Shown here: piece by piece, positions 12,401-24,400 of the stretch
How the letters are laid out: every line of letters starts with the position of its first letter
Position numbering within the stretch: position 1 is the stretch's first letter
Assembly: GCA_020650975.1 (NCBI GenBank)
Contig: JAIPMN010005994.1
Span: 9,965 to 49,575, forward strand
Source of the DNA: Apostichopus californicus
Taxonomy: Eukaryota > Echinodermata > Holothuroidea > Aspidochirotida > Stichopodidae
DNA length: 39,611 nt
Direction: 5' to 3'
Notes under the pieces: generated by a model
Seen by the model: only the letters and a program-made list of their open reading frames with translations
Database searches by the model: none
Told to the model about the DNA's origin: nothing
Program-made: the position numbers and the translations under genes

Positions 12401-15400
12401 AGGGTGGAAAGCAGTGGTGATGGGTGATGGAGGATTATGTACGCAACAACTAAAATAGTATGGTGTTCACAGATGTTGGTGGTTATTATCAGAGAGGGGA
12501 AGTAGGGGAGGGGTAAGTATCAGAGAGGGGGAGTAGGGAGGGGTAAGTATCAGAGAGGGAGAGTAGGGGAGGGGAAAGTATCAGAGATGGAAAGTGGGGA
12601 GGGGAAAGTATCAGAGAGGAGGAGTAGGGGAGGGGGAAGTATCAGAGAGGGAAAGAAGGGGAGGGGTAAATATCAGAGAGGGGAAGTAGGGGAGGGGTAT
12701 GGGTAGCAAAGTAGGGTAGGGGTAGGAAAGTAGGCAGAGGAACTGATCTGTGTATATGCCCTTAACTATTCATACAGTGTCGTTAGCTACAGTGTTTGAC
12801 AATATTAGTAGTTAGTAGCAGAGCAAGGTATAACAGAACTAAGAAGAAGAAGAAGGGAAGAGAGTGCAGGATTGTGAGATGTGACTAGAGATAAACCCTT
12901 AACTGAATATGCAATAGTGTTTGGAAATGCTACTATCAATGAAGAAAAAAAGGGAAGGATGAGGGTAAAGATTGAGGGAGGAGTGGGCTATTGTGTCTGA
13001 ATCTGTATTACTTCACTATGTATGCAGCTGTGCTTGGAGATGTTGGTGGTCATTATAGAACAGGGCCTAACAGAAGAGAGGTGGTGAGGATGGGGAGCAG
13101 GAATGGGGATTAAGAATTTACAGCTGTATTTGGACAAACAGATCTGGTTCACTTAACATAGTGAAACTCTCCATCCAGTTCTGCAAGCTAGTCCCCTTTT
13201 CTTTCTTAGACCTAATATTATTGACTATGTCACATAGTAGTTCTAACTCAAATACAAAGGTAACTATCATATGATTTGCCAACACAAAAGCTAATTATCC
13301 CAACTTTTTTTCTGTTGTTATCAGGTTATGTGCACCTTTGGGCTGATGCAGAAGAGGTAACATTTAATCAAATGTCAAGAGATACAAACTTTGCCAGCTC
13401 TGTGAGTACACCATTTATGAAGAGTTTTAAGGGTACCTCTCTTGTTTTAAACCCCAGCAGGCATTCACAAGGATATACAGTTGTAGCAAAGATTCTTGTT
13501 TCCACGACGCAAACCCATGAGGGTACTGGTTCGATGTTAAAACAGTCCTTAATACTAAATGATAGTTCAAGTGATTCTCACCAGGCTAGCAGTAAACTAA
13601 CCCTTCTTCCATTAACCAAAAGAATGCATGATCAACAATATGTAAAACATTTGCATGGAAGTCAAACAGTATTTCATTTGATAATGATATTAATTTTAAA
13701 ACTGAGCCCACTGTAGTAAATGTGGAAATATTGACAACTTTTATCTGAGATGCGTCACGACTCTGTTCAATCATTCTACCTTCTTTATTTGAGATTTAAC
13801 ATTAAAAGTAATCTGTTCTGTCATCAAATGTGGTAGAAGGATCAAATTGATTATTATTTTACAGCCTTTTGTCCCAGTATCTCAATCCCTAACACACTTT
13901 TGTGAAAATCGCTCAAATCGATCATGGGGCAAAAGAGCTTTTGCTGCTGATGCCCCTTCTCTGTGGAACAGCCTTCCAGAACATGTAAAACACAGCCATC
14001 TCTTGCTTCTTTTAAACGCTCTCTCAAGAATCATCTGATGAAAACTGTTTAATTAATTGTTCAATGTTGCCCATTTTTGCTTGCATTTTTGTCTTATACT
14101 TTGTTTACTGTTTTTTGTTTTGCTGTAGCACTGTTTGTGTCACTGCGCCATGAGCATCTTTTTTGACGGATACCGATGCATTATAAATGTCCATTATTAT
14201 TATTATTGTTATTGAAGTCTGATTTCATCCCTTCTCAACATAAACTGGGAATAATTTTGCAGGGCAGATTAAATCTCCAGAAAGGTTGTCATGGAAACTT
14301 AGAGTACTTTTTTGTTCTTTATTTGTGAGCAATTACAACCATCACTAGTAATGTTACTGAGATCAGTAGGTGTTTTGGGTCAAACAGAAACTACGACCAC
14401 GATTGTAAGTAATTCTTTCTTGTCTTTTAGGTTGACCCTATACCTTCTATCGACATCAACAACTCCCTCGCATCGTTGTTTTCCATTCCTCTGCCATTTC
14501 CCGCCAACGATGAGCCATTGCTGTCTGATTGGCCAGCAGAGACATGCAGACCGGTGCACAGGTGCGTTCCATAATTATCAGAGGAATCGGTTCATCTAGG
14601 AGTGTTAGCTCAGTGGTTAATGCGGGTGCCTTTCAATCATAAGGTCCCGAGTTCGAGTCACTCCAAGATTAATGTATGTCGTCCAGTTACAGAGTTGTTG
14701 ACAATTGAAAATTCATATGGACGTTAAATATCAATCTAAGAGACTGACTTCGGTCAGCTCGTGGCTTTGATAAGCCAATGATGGCTTCTTTGTGAGTTCC
14801 TGCTTGCAAGACAACTATAATACATATAACTTGACTAATATCTCATTTCTTTATTTGATATGTAAACCAAGGATGTGTATTAATTGTCTAGATATTTTTT
14901 CATAAATAGTGGGGCTTATCATCCCCATCTTTGACATTCTTAAATGCCAAGCAAAACCCGACCAACATCTTTTACCTTTTTAATAAAATGATAGAGCATG
15001 TTTTGTGACAAATGACTGGAAAATGGATTTTCTTGCCATTTGTGTGGTCTCGTTGAAAGATGTTACTATTTTTAGAATCAGAAATACTATATATCTATCA
15101 TCTTATCTTAAGCATCTTAACATGACAATAGCTAATAATGATGGTTTGGGTTTTTGTTTCCTTGAATTTCTCAGTCTTAGTGACGTTTCTCTTTTCATAT
15201 AACGCAGGCAAACCATACCTGTTGATCCTCAGATTCTTAGCACTATGAAAGTGGTGGACTTTATAGGCTATGCACCCAAGTCTGGGAGTCAAAAGAGGAA
15301 TCAAGTAGCCTACCCAGAGGTGCTCGCGACATTGGGTGGTGGAACTAAAGAACTTATTCCAGAATCGCCCATTGGAAGAGGTCTGTAGTCTTCTAGTGTT

Positions 15401-18400
15401 TTCTTCAAGACCATTACCGCTATGCTTTATATAATATGTCAATATGGTGAAAGAATGTAAACAGAGGATCGTGGGAGCTAATTTTGATTCATCCTTTTTG
15501 GCATTCTTCTTTAATGCATGGATTAACATAAAATTCAGTGCAAGAAAATCCATGGAAAGTATTAAAATGGGGTATTTGAAAAACTTTGAAGTTCACCGAC
15601 ATTTCTCATTTCTAACGTTGCCATTAACTTAAATTGGTAGAGGTGCTTAGAGTGCATTATCAAACATCCATTGAAGGACGACCCTTACAGTTTGTAGAAA
15701 GTTCTACCAGGATTAGCTGTCTGTCATACATACTAACCCATCAGAGTTCTGTATGGTGTAAATGTACCTGGTGCTGTGGCCGAGTGGATAAAGGTGGTGG
15801 CATATGAAGCAATGATGCTTAGCAATCGGGTGGTTCCGGGTTGATACCCGTCCGGGTCATATTTAGGTGGGTTTTTCATCCAAGAGCAATCTATGGTTTT
15901 CCCATCTGAAATGACTTTCTAAATTGAAAAGATTCAAATTTGAGTTAATATGTTGAATTGGAAGCCACCCGACATGTAAGTTGTAACCCATAAGCCTTTG
16001 CAGGTTTCACCCACATTTGTGGTTAAGCGTCGTAAAATTAACTGCCTGATTATTATATGCAAAATGTGTTTACTGTGGTTGTGCATGTGACTCCTAACAG
16101 CAACAGCATGTATATTTATTTAGCTGGATATACATATATTAATTTAGCATCAGTAACATGTATTGGTTTAGATTATGGACATATCTTTCAGAACACCATT
16201 ATCTGGTGAGCCTATGGGTATTCCATGCAGTACAATTATGATAATCATTCATAGAATGTATGTTTTCACTATTACACTGTGACTCCCATGATTCAGAAAA
16301 GTTGGTGTGATTTCGGAGACTAGAATTACCCAAACACATGTAAATTTTTTATACGAATGCACAACTTGACTAATCTGAAATGTTGTAACTTCCCCCCGAT
16401 GACCTTTCACCCTCCGTAGGCGAAGATCTCGTTCAGCGTATCGTACCTAAGAAGTACCGCAAAGTGGAGATCAAGTACAGCGGGAAGTTTGGCGTAGATG
16501 ACTTCAACTTTCGTCATTACAACTCTACAAACTTTGCCGGACTAGAGCCGCACATTCCGAATGCTTACTGTAACAGCATGCTACAGGTGAGGTCTAGTAT
16601 AAGCTGGCCACACACAAGACTCCACTCGACACCTGTAACATATCAAATTGTGTTTATTCCTCAAGTGTGGATTTATGACTATAACTGAAAAAGAATTAGC
16701 CAATTTCAAGTCTCATCAGCCTCTAGTCAGGCAGACCCCAAATTGTTGAGTTTGGCCCTGCATCATCAACAAATCACAAAGTTAGTTTGTAGCCTTGTTA
16801 TAAAAGTATGTCATTAAATACAACAATCTTCTAAATGAGGACCAAGGTGCTGAACGGAAGGTGTTCACACTTTCCACCACAAGCACATCTCTATTAGGTA
16901 TAGCCTAACAGGCAATGCTATGGTACTGTTGCAAAGTAAAAGATATGGACAGTTGACACAGAAATTGGTATCCAAAAAAGATGTGAATGAATCCAAATGG
17001 AATTTAACAATCTTGTTTCATCATTGACATATAGTCTCTCACTGTTAAATTATATATGCATCGCTCCATATTTTGTACCGTTACAAAACATTTTTGTCTC
17101 ACTATATCAAAAAGACTTTATTTTGATAGTTACATACGGTTGGTTTACGTACTCATGAAAGACAGACAAATGTTTATACTATCCGTCCAGCTGTTTACCT
17201 AAGTTCATCATTTTTTCTTTTCGTCTTTTGTGATGTAACAGGTTTTGCATTTCATCGAGCCTCTCAGAGTGGCCCTCCAAAGTCACCTCTGTGAGAAGGA
17301 GTTTTGTCTGGCCTGTGAAATGGGCTTTCTGTTTTATATGCTGGATCATTGTAAAGGACAAACCTGCCAGGTTAGTGATGTACAAAGTCTGAATAATGAT
17401 AATATCATGTATTAATTAATATACTGCTACCTATGTGAATGTTATCAACATGTAGCAAAACAAATGGTTAGCTTATAAGACTGGTCTTTAAATCAGCAAT
17501 TGGGGTTTGGTCAAGTTTGGTATGTTCTTCAAATCTTAAATACCATAGCAATACAGTCATTAGCTTGAGTCATCAAAATGTTGTGTTAAAAAATAAAGAC
17601 AAAGTTAATTTTTTGGGTGGGGGAGAAGGGGGGGCATCAGATTTATACTAGTCTGATATGCAAACATGTCTGGGTAACAAAATTGCTGGCAACAAATAGG
17701 ACCACAAATTGTAGAATTTTTTGTTTTGTAAGTTGAAAGGAAAAGCAGGGAGTCTTAGTTTGAGCAAACAAAACTTTTCCTTCTATTTTTTTATCTATCT
17801 TTTTTTTGGTTACACTTGGTAAGTTTGAGCAATGTTACTAGGCAAACAACTACAAAAGCTGTTTTTCAGGAGGCTAATGTCACCAAAGTAATATGTTATA
17901 CCTGCCATTGACTGTAATTTTTATAACTCTGTATATTCCGTCATATGTAAAGTAATAACCATATTTCACTATGGGATCTCCCCTCAGTGGTTCTAATTTG
18001 GATGCTCCAAAAATACTGTTAAAAAAAATGTTAAAGAAATAGTATTGATATTTTTGGAAAAAGACTTTAGGTTTACAAAAGGAAAGTTACTTGACTGACC
18101 CTTGATTACTTGCAAATCAGACCTTTACAATCTTTGGTGAAAACCAATCATACATAGTGCTCTAGATTCAATGCCTCAGAAGTACATGGTTACATCCAGT
18201 TTACAGGTTCAATGCCTCAGAAGTACATGGTTACAGCCAGTTTTCATATTCAATGCCTCAGAAGTACATGGTTACATCCAGTTAACAGAGTCAATGCCTC
18301 AGAAGTACATGGTTACAGCCAGTTTACAGATTCAATGCATCAGAAGTACATGGTTACAGACATCATTTTCTCTGGCAAACTTACCACTGTTTAGCATGTG

Positions 18401-21400
18401 AATAATATCATGATCTGTCTCTCTTGTTTCAGGCAAGTAACTTCTTACGAGCATTTCGAACTATTCCAGAGGGTTCCGCCCTCGGTCTTCTCTTGGGGGA
18501 TGCGGAAGAGTCGACAGGGAAAGCCAACTTCCCGCGACTTATACAAAGTTGGAATCGATTTGTCCTTCAACAGATTGTTCAGGTATTTGGTTTATCTTTC
18601 GTCAGATAATTCATTTGCCATTCTTTTGACTCATCGCTGATTATTTAAATCCAACGGTACTTTTTTCCTGAACTGAAAAGTCGCCAAGTTTGTGCTCTCA
18701 CTAAAGAGGAAAGAAAAAGATAGAAAGTCCAAACAGTGCTGCCTAAACTTATCTTATCATAAATGTCAAAATGTGACAAAGATTCCCAGAAAACCACAAA
18801 AGAGATGGAACACACCAAAATACTTTGTGATTGCAGTTTGTGTCTAACTGATGTATGATAATATATTTTACAACCATCCTGAGTGGGATGCTTTTCAGCT
18901 TGTTAGTGTAATCTACCCTAGCCTGGTTGTATCTCCAAAACTTAAAATTGCAATGTTTCAAAGTGACTTCTACTTCATATCACAAATCCAATCTGCACAG
19001 AGATTGAGACAAAAAGGAAACTGTTTGGACCATATAATTACCATAAGGTTGATCCAGAGCTGTGAAATACATGCAGCAAAAGTTTTTTAAAAGTTTAAAA
19101 AAAAATAATAAAAATAATAATGAAAAAATAAATGAAAAAAAAAAGCAAAAAATATTATATTATTATATGAAAGTTCATCAAAGTCAAGTGGAAGGCACAT
19201 GAATGAGATTGTTCAGCAGAAATGCTACCAATGAGAGATCACGTGACATTTAGCTACGTATTCAAAAATGAATCCATGCAAACATGGCTGGATATATTTA
19301 TTATGTTGGCTACCAAGAACTATTCATAATGGGAAAAGAAATGTGGGAAAGATGGACAGACATGTTTGTGTTGATATTTATGAGAAGCTGAGTATGACAA
19401 TGTTTTTTGATGCTGTTGTATTGTGCACAAGTTAAAAATCAAAGTTTTACAATTGGTTTTCATCACAAACAGAAGAGAAACTTGTTAGAAATTTGAAGTA
19501 ATCTGTACTGATGCTTTTTCTATGTTTGCTCCTCAAGGAATCAAACATAGTTACAAAGGATGAAGAGGGCAAAGAGAGGCAGGAACCATCGTCCGTCGGT
19601 GATATGTTTGAGGCTCAAGTCCATACCAAGAGCAGGTGTAGATCCTGCTCCCAGGAATCAGAGAGGGTTTCAGCATCGAGTGTGGTGACACTGAACTATC
19701 CCTCTGTCGGTAAGACAACTTATATCTTATTATTCAAAGAGTTGTTGTGAAGTAGACAAAATAGTTTTGATTATAGAAAGTTTTATTTGTCGATTTGAAA
19801 GGACAGATATGTTGAAATAACACGAACCACTGTTGTAAATGGAGGTAATTGGTTGGAAAGTAAATATGTTTACTAAACGTCTTGATTGTAGGTTTTATAA
19901 TTTGGTATCATGGTTTACTAGACCAATCCGAGGTTTGTTTTGAGTTTGTATTTTGTATTGCATTAAATTGGTGTAATTAAGTCCAAAAAATGAAATGTTG
20001 TATGGTAAATCAGAGATAACATTCACCTGGGAAAAAGCTAATGAGATGGTTTAATTAGGGCAACTATTGTAATTCAGGAATTCTTGAACAGAATTTCAAG
20101 GTTGTTGAACGATTAAAATGATCCTGGTTTTTCTAATCATATGTAACTTCTAGGTACAATAAGTAGGTAGATCTGTCTCCTCCTTATTCAGTTAAGACAA
20201 TCTGATAGCAAAATTGTTATGAAATGTTTGTTGGTTGCTAGGGAACTTTGGATACATTCTGGCCAAATCTATATACATAAGTGGCTCAGAGAGGAACCAA
20301 ATACTAAAGAAATACAAAACAGTATATCGGAGTCCTTAATGTGCAATCTTGATCATGTTTACAAAATTTTATCAGACTACAGAAGAGAATGAAATGTCTG
20401 TTCTGTTTGTTTTGTTTTTCTGAAGAGAAACCATCCATCTTTCATATTCATTGACCTATATGTAAGACTTTGACAAGAAGAGTTTCTTGGATATGGACCA
20501 TTGTAAAACATTAGACCGATTAATAATCACCTATAGATTAATTAGTAGATATTACCAACATGGAGGTGCCTACAGGTAGGCAACTTGTTTTGCACAAGTA
20601 CCTTGACTTGAACTTACTTAGTTGGATAACGTTCTTTGTTTATACCATACAGTTCATTTGTTTCAATTTCAGCTCCTGGCAAAGCAATTAACAAAGTTGA
20701 CTTTGTAACTGTTCTTCAGAAGAGCATGTGTTCAGACCAGTCAACTTATACCTTCTGTGAAGATTGTAAGAAGTACCAACCATCGGTGAGTATCTCTGTA
20801 ACTCATGTAAGTGAGGCCGATCACGGTAAACGTAGAGTTCGGAAGGATACAAAAATATACTATGTACAACACTAGGAACCGTGCGTAACATATATTTAAT
20901 CAAAGTTCTTCCTTGTAACACCTCGTGGCCAACTATACAAGCCTTCTCTACCAGCGAGCAAGGGCTCGGCGACAGCGAACATGCATGAGTGAACATAAAG
21001 ATTAACTATTGTTACAAAAATGAAAGGGCATCATTCCTATATCATCTTAGCATATCGGATATACAAATGAGGGATAAAGGTTAAGGGTGAGAGTTAACTT
21101 TACAATTGAATACAGTCGTTTGTTATTTCATTAAAAATATAGTGGGCCATAGGTCTTTATTATAAGATGTTACACTCATAACTTACATCAGTGAGTACCT
21201 TTACAACTCATTACAAGTACCAGCAATCAGTGAGTTTCTCTATAACTCATAACTTGCATTTTTTATTCACTGTCTGTTACGAAGCTTAAGGCAGGTAGTT
21301 TCATTTTACAGCAATACATCCCATCAAACCGAGTCTGTTACAATTACTCATACACAGATCTATATTGATCACTACCAAATATTTCCCTCTATTAGTTTAC

Positions 21401-24400
21401 TAACATTGGCATTAAGTAATAATTCCACCTTCAATAGTTTGCACAAAACATTTTACAAAATATGTCTCTATCAAGGAAACAGGAAAGTAATGAATTAGGC
21501 TCAATTGTATAACTTTTAGACTTGTTCAAGTCATCAATATGAAGTTAACATGAAAAGCTGCTATTGCTTTAATATCTCATAGTCAATGGGCGGTGTTTCA
21601 TCAAATTTAAGATCTTTCAAAGGTAAAAGGCAAATGTTTGTTTCCTCCCCTATGGTTAATCTTCGGTCACCATTTTCTACAGCTCTCCTGTTATTGTTTT
21701 TTTTTTTTTCATTTTTATAACTACTAGGTCCAAACGAGAAGTTATCAGAGGTTACAAGATGTTATAGCTATCAATTGTCACATTGAAACTCAGGGAGATG
21801 AAATGTTTTGGCGGAAACAGCTGGAAGTAAGTCTCTTTAGAATTTGATATTAATTTTTTGGGGAAAACCCTGGAATTTGTTCAATGTCCAAAGCAGGTTA
21901 GCTTTCACAGACCACTTTTGGTGGTACCTCAACAGATGGCAGTCTGACTGAATCAGTTTTGGTTATTAAAATAATTGAGAAGTCACATTAGGTCGTTAAT
22001 GGTGTTCCATTTGGCATTCCACAAAGCCTCATACGGTGTTCAAGTGGATAATTTCCCTCAATGATACAACCCGAGATGGATTAACGTAAGCATGCTACTG
22101 GAAGATGTTAGACATCATCTTAAAAAAGTGTAAGCAGTTGTTTCTTCTTGTCCTTGTAACATTCCAGCATTTGCTCATGAAGTGTAAATTATGTTGATTA
22201 AAATATACGAGGAATTTCATATTTTTTTTCCCTTTCTTATCCAGAATGACTTGGAAACAATTGAAGAGACATTAGTAGAGGAAACTTGGGTTAAACCTTG
22301 TAAATTTGGCGATGATTGCACAAGATCCGACTGCAAGTTTGGCCATGGAGGAAAACCTTTAATAAAGTAAGGATTAGACTTTTTTACAGCAAATTACCAG
22401 AAAGTGGTCTTTTGCTAAGTCTTTTTCAGAGTTATGATAAAATGCTTCATTTGTTTACTAAGGTGATAGGGCAATGCTATGGTAGGCCTTGGAAAGGGGA
22501 AGAAATGGAAAGATTTAATAGTTGTGACAGGAGATTGTGACTGATAAAAGATAGGAATGAGTAAATAAAACTAACTGTGTAAATATGTTTAATCATTTTT
22601 CATATTTTTTACTTTTTTCGGACAGTTCATAGAATCCCACAAAATGGAAAGACAAAAATTAGATTCTGGGATTCTTTACATACCTGAAGTAATTTCTTTC
22701 TTAGTGACTTAAAACAGGGTACCATTTCTGCCAGTTTGGTTAATCTTGCTAAGATAACATCAATCAAGAACATATTCTGTATTACATTGATAAAAAAATC
22801 ATAAAATTAATCAATAAGAAATTTCAAAAATTTCAAAAAAAATCTTTTACTGTTCTGTGCTTAATTTTTTATGGTCCACAGGGATTTAGAAGATTATTAA
22901 AAGTAATTATTTGATTTACTCACAGATAATTAGATCTTGGAAGTATGGAAATAGTTCACAACACACAATGTTTGATATTATTGAAAATATTCTACAAACT
23001 GTACAGATAACTGCCATGTCAGTATAGATAGAAATAAACACCATGATTGCCGCTTCCAGCAAAGTTCTCTCATGAATTCTTTTGATTTTTATTCGATTTT
23101 ATATTTGATTTGAATGAAGGAGGCGGCCACCGAGCATTTCAGATTCTGTGAAGTGGGTTCCGTTGAAGATTTACATGAGGTTGAAGGAGGATGGTATGGT
23201 GGATGTTAAGGAATTCCCTGATGATGTAAGTAACAAAAATTATTCCTGATTATTTTGCTGTGTCGTTCCGACTGGAAGAAATTGATTTATTAAATTAAAG
23301 ATTGTAGTCACAAACTGCCAAGCATGATACATCCAATTTATGTCTTGTAGATGTCTGAATTGTGCAGAGTGTTTGCCCATAGCACTCATACAGTACACAA
23401 TTACTATGTATTTTGTAAAAAGAGTTGATATCCAAATTAAACCAACCATCATGTATTTATTTTGTGCAAAAGTTTCTTGTAATGAACAATTCCCCCAAAA
23501 CAGGTAAAGAAAATATCTCAGCGGTTTTGACATATCATAAATTGAAAGTTCAGGGGGTCACCATGTTGTCAGTATGTGATGTCATAGTGTCACTAGCGGA
23601 TGATATTTCTTTGTTTTCCTTTGTTCGTACTTTTGTGTTAAAAGCAAGCAGCATGCTATAGAAACAATATCAATATTGTGTATTTTGTTAACAGTATTGT
23701 GTATTATGTTAATATTATTGTGCAATGTTCATCATATTGTGTAATGTTAATCATATTGTGTAATGTTAATAATATCGCGTAATGTTAATAATATCGCGTA
23801 ATGTTAATAGTATTGTGTATTGTTAATAGTATTGGGAAACAACATTAGCAAAATATCACCTTGATCAAAGAAAATTAACAAAGTGAAAGTAATTTCAATC
23901 ACAAAGGACCCTATGATATCACTTGTAGATTAACTCAAGTCTTCAGCCTAACATAAATATCACGATATCCTAAAAATAGAACACCATTTTACTCCACTAG
24001 CAATTATTTTCTTTGTGATGACTTCCCTTCTAACTGCTCATATAAGATTCCATTTGGCTTATATAAAGTATCTGCTCAACCTGTCTTCATTTCAACAATT
24101 TGAAATCAGATCTTCCCTCTCAAAAATCTTGAAATATTCCAACCTGATCATTCTAAATCTCAAATCATCTCTGTGACCATTTCACTATATGTCAAACTGG
24201 CAGTTTTTGTCTTGCAATATATCCAATTTCGATGTTATTATTTATTCTTATTTTGTTTTGCCTATCTTTGGTAGAAATCTGCAGAGGAAGGCTACCTGCC
24301 GTATTCTCTCCATGCCAGCTTGGTTCATGTGGTGGATCCAAAGACCGGTGGAAACCTGCTCGCACATATCAATGTTGGCAACACTTATCACAAGAGAAAG

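Larger units (their letters stand above)
6453..13401 (+). other. PAN2: PAN2 exons 1-8: N-terminus and WD40 propeller
   Basis: Residues 1-380. The first 55 or so residues are acidic and low in complexity. The seven-bladed WD40 propeller then begins. Family landmarks are [18 protein letters not shown] (exon 5), [15 protein letters not shown] (exon 6) and YVHLWAD (exon 8), all at the expected relative spacing. In the known complex this propeller helps set how the PAN3 dimer and mRNA-protein substrates are held. Exon 8 is only 77 nt and could be skipped only with a frameshift. Confidence 0.93.

Noticed and set aside
13276..13716. 146-codon open frame starting before PAN2 exon 8
   Set aside because: Only 13325-13401 aligns with PAN2. 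A strong GTGAGT donor at 13402 ends the exon and the following sequence is intron.
14599..14664. Functional tRNA gene
   Set aside because: Good A and B boxes and acceptor stem, but the anticodon loop has eight bases and the sequence continues into a SINE body found again at 11209-11391.
15098..15553. 151-codon minus-strand open frame
   Set aside because: It is antisense to PAN2 exon 10 and extends into both introns; no family resemblance and no splice logic.
18171..18401. Two overlapping repeat-encoded peptides
   Set aside because: Both come from the 41-bp minisatellite read in different frames; no start context or conservation.
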